DNA of 64,000 bases from Paraconiothyrium sp. Pb-2020 (taxonomy: Eukaryota > Ascomycota > Dothideomycetes > Pleosporales > Didymosphaeriaceae), in contig JAJUBI010000001.1 in assembly GCA_022419385.1 (NCBI GenBank), positions 5,518,001 to 5,582,000 on the forward strand, written 5' to 3'. Both the position numbers and the translations under genes were made by a program. Position 1 is the stretch's first letter. Every line of letters starts with the position of its first letter. Positions 57,067 through 64,000 of the stretch are shown in pieces. The notes beneath the pieces were generated by a model. That model saw nothing but the letters and a program-made list of their open reading frames with translations, was not told where the DNA came from and searched no databases.

Positions 57067-57663
57067 GTTGCTCGAGTGCTTCTACAACGTTCCGTGGTTG
57101 ACGATGTCATTACCATCGGCAGTGGACTCTTCGTATGAGACTTAATTTCAGTCGTAGGCATCTGGACAATAAACTTGGCCATTGGAATCGGCGTTGACGG
57201 ATAGGGCCAAGATACCATCTCATTATATAGGCTTGAAACTACCAATCCTTGTTCGTACCACCTAGGTTTTGAAGTTCAATAGCCTTGCGGTAGCTAATAG
57301 TGCGAAGGCCAAAATTCATTACCCGATGCGTTTGGTGTAAGCGTAGTTTGAGTGGGAATTAGTGAAGGTCAAGTCACGGGTCGCTTAGTCAAGACCTCAT
57401 CCAGCAGATATGAATCCTATGTCGCTCATTTAAGGCACACACTACTCTTGCACAGCACGCACTGAAGGCAACCGCTCTAGTAAACCCCTAAACGGAGCGA
57501 ACACGGCCCGCTCACCACCCCTCAATTTGAAAGCGCACAGTCCAACCAGCCATGGACCATCCGGCGATCCAGTCCGTTTGCTCAATCGCTTCCAGCAACA
57601 CCGTCACACGGTGCCCGCCGTATCGACCAATGTTGCAGTTCGCGCACTCTCGAACCTGTCTAC
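57067..57663. other. intergenic after TAF6
   Basis: 3' flank of TAF6 and promoter of the next + gene. No gene is seen. Confidence 0.45.
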
Positions 57664-58599
57664 ATGGCGCATCTCTTCACTTCGATGATCCAATCGCAGC
57701 GCGATTCGCGTCTTCTGAGCCTCCCGCCGGAACTCCGTCGGCACATCTATGAGTACGTCTTCGACGCAGGTGTAAGTTTGCAACTTGGTCCCCGTGCATA
57801 CGTTCAACTGGCGCTGCTGGAAACATGCCGCCTCATCCACAGTGAAGCCGACGAGCTGGCTTTCAACAATTGGTATTTCCACATCCTGGATGAACCCCGC
57901 ACGATAAAGGGCACGCGGTTCAATAGACGGTACCCTAGGATGTGGAACGCTTGGAAGGTTACAAAGGCGAAAAAGCCGGACGCGCGAGAGTTCATTAAGA
58001 AGAAGACACTTTCCCAGCGCCTCTCTACCCTCGGAGCACGCGTAAACCACCTCCGCTATGTGGGTATCACGATGCCGCAATCAAAGCTCGACCCGCTCAG
58101 CGCCAATAACCCTTTCCTACTAACACGTTTGCCGCTTACCGAACTCACCATCAGCCTCACCGGCTCCGTAGGCGGCCACTGGAAGTCAGACGTGAAGTTC
58201 TACCACTCCTTCATCAGCTCCCTCTTTTACCTCAACCAGACCGTCGGATCCAGCAGTGCGCTCCAACCCATCCACACGTTGGCCAAAAAGCGCGTCGAGC
58301 GGTTCATTGCCCTGCAACGCTGGACATATAAACCACAGCCCAACGAGCTAAATCGCATGCTCGAGGCGCTCGAGACCAAGAAAGTCGCCGTACGCGCGAC
58401 ACAGGATGTGCTATGGAAGGGTTTTATGTTCTTCGGCTTGATGAATCAGAATGAGTGGAGGCTCGTGACCCCACACCCGGAGGGGGATCGGTATCTGTAC
58501 TTTGTGGATGAGGAGGCGTTTTCAGGGGGTGGGGTTCTGGAGTTTGGACGGTTGGATAAGCGTAAGGCTGGGCTTCGGACACCACTTAGGGCGGAGTGA
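57664..58599 (+). CDS. F-box/2EXR-like protein of unknown target
   Basis: A single exon of 311 residues. Near the N-terminus it reads RLLSLPPELRRHIYEYVF, the LPxELRxxIY pattern of fungal F-box-like or 2EXR proteins, followed by LALLETCRLIHSEADELAFN, which is also typical (C+R-I..EA). The rest has no repeats or known domain. The C-terminal FMFFGLMNQNEWRLVT is hydrophobic but not a clear membrane helix. Such proteins are numerous in Pezizomycotina and their partners are mostly unknown. Confidence 0.72.
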   Translation: MAHLFTSMIQSQRDSRLLSLPPELRRHIYEYVFDAGVSLQLGPRAYVQLALLETCRLIHSEADELAFNNWYFHILDEPRTIKGTRFNRRYPRMWNAWKVTKAKKPDAREFIKKKTLSQRLSTLGARVNHLRYVGITMPQSKLDPLSANNPFLLTRLPLTELTISLTGSVGGHWKSDVKFYHSFISSLFYLNQTVGSSSALQPIHTLAKKRVERFIALQRWTYKPQPNELNRMLEALETKKVAVRATQDVLWKGFMFFGLMNQNEWRLVTPHPEGDRYLYFVDEEAFSGGGVLEFGRLDKRKAGLRTPLRAE

Positions 58600-59324
58600 G
58601 AAACGCACAGGCGACATGTGCCGTCCGTGTGGTGTGGTGGCCGAAAATGCGGCACGGGGAGGCACTACGTATCAGCGAGTGCTTCGGATTCGCATTGTAC
58701 ACGAAGTGCAGATAAAAGTGAAGCAGCTCTTGTTGGATGTTACAAGGATCTAGGAGACTCGGCATATGGTACACCGACGGAGGTATCGAGGAACGTGCGG
58801 CGAGCTGATTGAGTCTCTTTGTTTGTGTGGCATGATGAGATCCCCGGTGGCGTAGCCAAAGTCGCTCGGCAATGACGGCATGAAATGAACATACCAATGT
58901 TTTGCATGGTGATGACGATGAAAAACCTTCGAGGTGATGCATATTATCCACTTACACGGGCGTAATTAGATACAATGCAAATACTAAATTGGCTGGTCGC
59001 CCGCCGGTATTTGACCGTGTTGTCCAAACTTGCGAGTCTGACGGTAAAGCAGGTAGTACGACTGGATGAGGGAAAGAGAGATCGCACTCTACAGTAAGCG
59101 TAAAGGACAGGCTGCCATCAAATGCAAAGACTCGCTCGATATCCGCCCAGAAATCAAGACAGGCTTCCCCAAATGCGAAAAACACAAACTTAGCCCAGAC
59201 AAAAAGGAGCGTGCTCGCGGTGGCATAACACCGGGCTTGACCCCCATTAGAGAAAGATTGATAAAATAGCCAGAGGATGAGAGATTTTGATAGAGTTGTA
59301 CAGTATGATGGGACGCCCCTGAGC
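58600..59324. other. convergent 3' region
   Basis: Two genes end toward each other here. I see only short frames. Confidence 0.45.
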
Positions 59325-60101
59325 TCATGATGAGAGACCAGCTACGAAGGGGCTTGATTGGATTGAGGAATGCTGATCCGCGGTTGCTGAAAGTGGTTGA
59401 ACAGGCCATATCCACGTATTTTGCTGTTCAGCCTGATACTGGGCCAGGTATGCGTTATACTGTTCAAGATACCACTGGCCTGTCTGTGCAGAAGGGTGGT
59501 CAACATACGGTACAGTATGTTCCTGCGTCGGTGGGAAGACCGGAGCGCTTGCTTGTTCTTGAGGTGACATGGTTTCGCCATCAGTCGGCGAGTTAGGAGG
59601 GTTGTGCAAGCCCAGAGCAGCGATCGAGGGGTCGATAGGGTTCTGGAAGAATAGAGGCGATGTAGGCTGCGACAGCGAGCGCCGGTCCTGGACGTCCTGC
59701 GAAGGGTACTTGGTTGGCCTTGGGACGAGCTGACCCTGAATGGTAACAGTCCCGTCTGGTGCTATGACAACACTGAAGGCTGCGACCGTCTTGCCATCAA
59801 GTTTTCCGCGAAAGAAGCCAGGGTTTATGGACTGATATTGTTCAGGTGGAAAGGTAGGTGATGAGGATGATGCTTGTCCATTAGGAGCGTAGGGATGAAA
59901 GCTAGTACGTGTACTAGGGCGGCGATATCGATTGGGACGGGGCATGGCAGCCGCTGATGTGGGGATATCGTCGTCCGACTCGTGAGCTCTCTCGTGGAAA
60001 GAAGCGTGTGGTGTAGGCGGTGTTATGTTGAAGCTAGGTACAGAAGGTGCGGAGAAGGACCTCGAGTGACTGAAGCCAGACGGGCGAAGACGGCTCCTCA
60101 T
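59325..60101 (-). CDS. unrecognised Pro/Ser/Gln-rich protein
   Basis: From the ATG at 60101 (MRSRLRPSGFSHSRSFSAP) the frame gives 258 residues; it stays open to an ATG at 60236, but that part looks like leader. Most of the chain is low-complexity (Pro, Ser, Gln, Thr). A central block, NPGFFRGKLDGKTVAAFSVV followed by IAPDGTVTIQGQLVPRP, looks like a short folded beta segment. The C-terminal part is rich in Gln, Tyr and Trp. No known domain is seen. It could be a nuclear or RNA-associated disordered protein; that is a guess. Confidence 0.5.
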   Translation of the reverse strand: MRSRLRPSGFSHSRSFSAPSVPSFNITPPTPHASFHERAHESDDDIPTSAAAMPRPNRYRRPSTRTSFHPYAPNGQASSSSPTFPPEQYQSINPGFFRGKLDGKTVAAFSVVIAPDGTVTIQGQLVPRPTKYPSQDVQDRRSLSQPTSPLFFQNPIDPSIAALGLHNPPNSPTDGETMSPQEQASAPVFPPTQEHTVPYVDHPSAQTGQWYLEQYNAYLAQYQAEQQNTWIWPVQPLSATADQHSSIQSSPFVAGLSS

Positions 60102-61070
60102 GGAAAGCAAATTAGGTAAAATTAAGTAAGATCCCGTGTAGGCCTTGTCAACACGAATTTGCTTCTGAGATGGACTTTTGCGGAGATAAGATAGGCGCAT
60201 GGTGTAGCACAAGGTCGCTTTATACATACTCTCCATGAGGTAGGTCTTTCCATTGTGCCTCGCGCATGAACACTAGCCAAGTCCGAGACCAAATTAGTAG
60301 GACCTACATGTCCCCCATGTTGATACCTGCTAGACACCCTACGGCAAGCATATGCACTGCGGCTGTCGCCTGTTGCCCAGCCCGCATTGGCTCTACCAGA
60401 CGATCGACCGTACGATGCGTATCCAGCAGTTCGGTGTAGGCGCGGATTGACAAGTGACAAATGCTATCATTGATGGATAAAGCCACGATCTAAGATAGCT
60501 GATGCCGTGGGAAAGCCGAAGGCTGACTTGCGAGCCGACATAAGTGTGACAGCGAATATGCAGCGGCGCCTCAGGCCAATGATTGTTTTTCATGAGCGCG
60601 CCAAACCAGAGCATTGGAATTTTAAGCGCCCACCCTGCATGGGTATGGCCGAGCCTCGCTTTCATTTTGGGTTAGACCACACAACCACGAACGAGCTGTC
60701 TGCCGTGTTGCGGCGGAGGACACTAAAAATGTTCTAATTGTGATACAAGAGCGCGTCGCATGCGCGAAGAGCGATGAGAGAGTGACGTACATTTGTAAAG
60801 ATTCACGAGGTTGTAGACATTCTAAGAGGCTATCAAGAAACGCTTGCATCTTGATCAACAGAACACCAGCGGTTAGAGATACTACTGAGAAGAATCGATC
60901 TGCACACATAGTAAGAAAGTCTCCGAAAAGTATCCTTAGCATTCGTGAAGACGCGACAGATTGGGTAATGCTTAGTGTACGTCTTGGGGAGATTTTGCGG
61001 TGCAAGGTAAACGTGCCATGCCATGTGTCACCCCAGGATGACAACATGGTTGCCGAACGTGAAGAGACCA
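60102..61070. other. intergenic
   Basis: Promoter of the Pro/Ser-rich gene and 3' flank of the next minus-strand gene. A 149-codon frame (60622-61071) lacks features and is not called. Confidence 0.45.
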
Positions 61071-61640
61071 TTATCCCATGCGTGCGAGCTCAGCTTCAAT
61101 CCGCTGGCGAGCGACAACATTTTGGACGGTTTGCCCAGATGGTCCACATAGACCAAGTCTTCCGTTATGCTCAACCGGCTTTCCAGCGCCATCGAAGATC
61201 TTCGGGAGAGCCTCAAGGTCGATACGGCGAAACTGGGTGAGCCAAGAAGTACCCTCGGCATCGTAGACATGTATCCATCTGGCATACTGATCCGCGGCAC
61301 CTGGCCTGCCGATGTCAAGCTCGTTGTTCACATCGGCGAGATTGGTTGAACTTATGCGAAAAACAAGGGTACCAGTAGCATCGCGGGCAAAGATGCCGGC
61401 CGATGTGCGCGTTTCGGCCCAATACGTTAGGAAGTCTGCCTCCTCGGCGGCACCGATATGGTAGCGACGGAAGAGGTCACCGTCCGCACCGCCTCCCAAG
61501 GGTCGGAATCTGTCAAAAGGAGTACCGTAGACCGTCTCGCCTGCGCCCATGGTTTCCGTGGGGTATTGCCCTGGTTTGCGGGATTGCTCTTTAACCGAGG
61601 GGCTTTGGGTCGGGTTATTGATAGCTTGTGATGCTGTCAT
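61071..61640 (-). CDS. unrecognised cytosolic-looking protein, 189 residues
   Basis: The frame opens at MTASQAINNPTQSPSVKEQS (ATG at 61640); an in-frame upstream start would add 26 basic residues. After a polar N-terminus, the part from about residue 40 has globular composition: FDRFRPLGGGADGDLFRRYH, EADFLTYWAETRTSAG and GTLVFRISSTNLADVNNELD. There is no signal peptide or membrane helix, and no family I recognise. The frame is uninterrupted with balanced composition, so it is probably real. Confidence 0.55.
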   Translation of the reverse strand: MTASQAINNPTQSPSVKEQSRKPGQYPTETMGAGETVYGTPFDRFRPLGGGADGDLFRRYHIGAAEEADFLTYWAETRTSAGIFARDATGTLVFRISSTNLADVNNELDIGRPGAADQYARWIHVYDAEGTSWLTQFRRIDLEALPKIFDGAGKPVEHNGRLGLCGPSGQTVQNVVARQRIEAELARMG

Positions 61641-63547
61641 GTTTGTTCCGCGGAAGAGTGATGACAGACGCTGATGATTCCTTAAAAGGAGATGCAATGA
61701 TCGTACTGAAATCTGCAAGGCTCATTGCGACTTTTATAAGAGCAACAGTTGCGCTCTGAATACTCGTTGCGCTCATTTCCCCAGAGCTAACTCACGGTCC
61801 CGAAAGTTCCACGGCTGCGAGGGCAACATCTGCGGTGTGGGAGAACACTGCATCTCCGCGCAGTAACCCTGCCAAACAAACGCTCAGTGCGCAGGGAGTC
61901 CCCTTTCGGTAGTCGGCCAACGCCGTTGATGATACTGCGGGCCGTATCCCCCGCATGCGCTAAGACCCTTGTCGCTGCATCAGGTATCTTCACACCATGA
62001 TGGATTGTCTCGTTCTCTCCCGTATATTCGCCTCATGTGCAGATAACTTCGCGGTAATAAGGTTGTAGTTCTTCGGTTCTGGGCCCGTTGTGCTTGAGAA
62101 CAAGAGCGTCTTTTCAAGATAGACCAATTCAAAGAAGTTACCTAGCCCTGTGCGGACCCAACAAGGTGCTGTTGTGTTACTGGGACGTCGCTAAAGAGCT
62201 GTCAATCAAAGTATGTCGGGTGTTGATGCATTGGTTGCACACTGAGTATGTGTGGGGTGACGGGGTAGGGCTGGCTTGTTTTTCTGCATTCAGCGAGCTT
62301 TGTCGTCTTCGCACAACGAAGAACAATTTCAGAGTTCTCACTTCTTAGAGTTGCATGTAACTGCATAATGCGCGTCTCCAGGCTTGCAGCGCTTCAGCCG
62401 AAGCTCCAATGACTCGTTGCGAATTCACAATTTAACCTTCTATACGCCGCGCTATCAATGCAAGAACAAAGAGCGCATTTTTGTGGCGTCGTACCGTGTG
62501 GGCGTGGTTCGAAAGTGGTGTGTTGAGGAAACGACGGGGCAGCTCGGGATGCCATGCGAAATAATGAGCTGTCAATCTGGCGTGACGGGAAGGAATCTTA
62601 CCTTGTAGCGACGCAAAGACCAATTTTCAAAAAGTCTCGCATACCGTACGGCACAGCTACCCCCCCTGCGATACAGATGCCCCATTCCCCACGCAAATGT
62701 AGGTTCCAGATCGGTGACAACTGCAGTCCACATAAGGCTTCCCTGCAGCATCAGTACGGACTTGGGCGCTTCCGAAATCCTGCTCAAACGTACAGGAGTA
62801 TGACTCGCACCAAAGAATAACGTTGAAGCTCTCGAGCGGTGCCATTGCCCTATAGGAGTTCACATGGTTTGGACTATCGAAGCGTGCGCTCGTAACAATG
62901 CGATTCCGGGGCGTTGAGCTCTATGAGAAACGCGCATAGGTCCTCTTCTCCTGTTACCATTTCTGTGCTCAATGGATCGGACTGCTATAGCCGGTCCGCC
63001 CAGAGCGGTCTCTGCGCGTGCTTATTTGAGGCCCAGAGCGCTCAGCAGCCACTGCCATTCACAGAAACGGGGTGGCTGCTGCTGTGTTACTCTGGTTGTG
63101 TTTGTGCTTGTACTGCTCGAGCATGCGCGGGGTTCAATTGGCGGATGTTACTACGTGTTGCATGTGTTCTGCAATACTGAACACCTTGGAAATGGTCATC
63201 CCGCGCTCCGTTGATCTTGCTGGTGGGTCTGAACGATGGGAAGAAGCGCTGGTTGTCCCAGAGAAAGCGCCGACGCGAGAACACCTGACACCGCGCGCTT
63301 CCGGAGGTCTGGTCTGTGCCAAATGCGCCACTTCCCCGCGCCTGGCCCAAGAACAAACACCAGCGCGTACCCCGTTTTCTTGACACGACTTTTGCATACA
63401 ATCTCATTGACGTCTTCCTATCGTATTGCCTTTTCGCTTGGAACGTTCCAGAATAGCGCAGTTCAGCATCTCTCAAGTCACAGCGAGACCTTCCTTGCTT
63501 GCGTAGGTCAACAACTAAGCGCCGGTCTTCCTGTGCCGTATGCTCAA
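61641..63547. other. divergent intergenic, 1.9 kb
   Basis: Promoters of the 189-residue gene and the exonuclease. Several short overlapping frames exist near 62970-63480, none convincing. The frame of the exonuclease stays open upstream to 63236, but I use the ATG at 63548. Confidence 0.45.
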
Positions 63548-64000
63548 ATGACCGTTGAGCCCGCGCAGCCTGCAGATGACGCGAACGATGAAGTAGAGGA
63601 TGCTACCCTTTGGCCTTTAGCGTATCGTCTGCAGACGTTGCAGCAGCCAACGTTTGCACGATGGTGGAGCTACCGGTTATACCAGAATCCGGAGGGTTAG
63701 TAACGCACAGCAAAGGGAACACGACCCGTGCTGACTCTTCACGTGCGAATACTAGGCAAGAAGGTGCAAGTTTTATACAGCAAAGATAAGGCGCGGTCGG
63801 AAGAACTGGCACAGAAGTTCCTTCATGAGCCAATGGTCGGTTTTGACATGGAATGGCCATGTTTTCCCGGTCAAAACCCTCCATTGCAGAAAAGGATCGG
63901 GCTGATCCAAGTCGCCTCGGAAGACACGATTGCTCTGTTCCATATTGGTCTACACCCAGGGAAAACCACAGATGATATTATCGCGCCATCGCTCCGAAAG
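63548..64000 (+). CDS. DEDD-family 3'-5' exonuclease, 5' part (cut by window end)
   Basis: Exon 1 (63548-63695) opens MTVEPAQPADDANDEVEDAT and splices at GTTAGT to an exon from 63756, reading NPEGKKVQVLYSKDKARSEE. Then MVGFDMEWPCF carries the Exo I motif (Asp-x-Glu), the first metal site of the DEDD fold. RIGLIQVASEDTIALFHIGL is the next strand pair, as in WRN and RNase D exonuclease domains. The frame is still open at 64000, so Exo II, Exo III and any helicase or HRDC domain lie outside. The WRN-exonuclease group is the best guess. Substrate and localisation are unknown. Confidence 0.85.

Noticed and set aside
60622..61071. 149-codon minus-strand frame next to the 189-residue gene
   Set aside because: No family features, and no intron that joins it to the neighbouring gene was found.

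Overview
The window reads as nuclear DNA of a filamentous ascomycete (Pezizomycotina). Protein-coding genes sit on both strands and are broken by short introns with GT..AG borders. I resolved over 30 introns, nearly all 45-70 bp (longest 125 bp), and the joins keep reading phase. Two Pth11/SAT4-type membrane proteins, a HET-domain protein, a gEgh16-type secreted protein and a GPI-anchored Trp/Gly-rich protein all point to Pezizomycotina. A Dothideomycete is my best guess, but that is inference from overall look. I saw no rRNA, CRISPR, transposon or convincing tRNA.

Layout. 0.5-1.8 kb: Pth11-like receptor (-). 3.2-8.8 kb: housekeeping block with APC8/Cdc23 (-), farnesyl diphosphate synthase (+, divergent from APC8) and a COG0523/Zng1-type zinc GTPase (-). 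10.8-20.1 kb: accessory block with a six-cysteine secreted protein, a HET protein, an F-box protein, a cytochrome P450 and a second Pth11-like protein divergent from the P450. 20.4-21.6 kb: two small genes. 23.2-29.8 kb: VPS54 (-) and MCM5 (+), divergent, with MluI/E2F-type sites in front of MCM5. 30.5-32.1 kb: an unrecognised repeat-bearing protein. 32.9-39.0 kb: ribokinase, DAL5-type MFS transporter, AKR7-type aldo-keto reductase and an atypical SDR, all on +. 39.5-41.5 kb: gEgh16-like protein and a small membrane protein. 41.9-46.3 kb: Pom34-type nucleoporin (-), a membrane-anchored degenerate acyl-CoA-ligase-like protein (+) and a methyltransferase (-). 47.6-51.0 kb: GPI-type surface protein and AP-1 mu subunit. 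51-55.6 kb: mostly empty, with one possible decayed gene. 55.6-64.0 kb: TAF6, an F-box/2EXR-like protein, two unrecognised genes and the 5' part of a DEDD 3'-5' exonuclease cut by the window end.

How the genes relate. Most neighbours are unrelated housekeeping genes (cell cycle, replication, sterol synthesis, trafficking, transcription) with surface or interaction genes between them. I see no clear biosynthetic cluster. The pairings that may be functional are P450/Pth11-like (shared 0.8-kb promoter), ribokinase/MFS/AKR (co-oriented) and VPS54/MCM5 (shared promoter). The best candidates for something little described are the AMP-ligase-like protein lacking the standard core motifs, the six-cysteine secreted protein preceded by a CCAAT palindrome, the 528-residue repeat protein, and the frame break at the start of the zinc GTPase.
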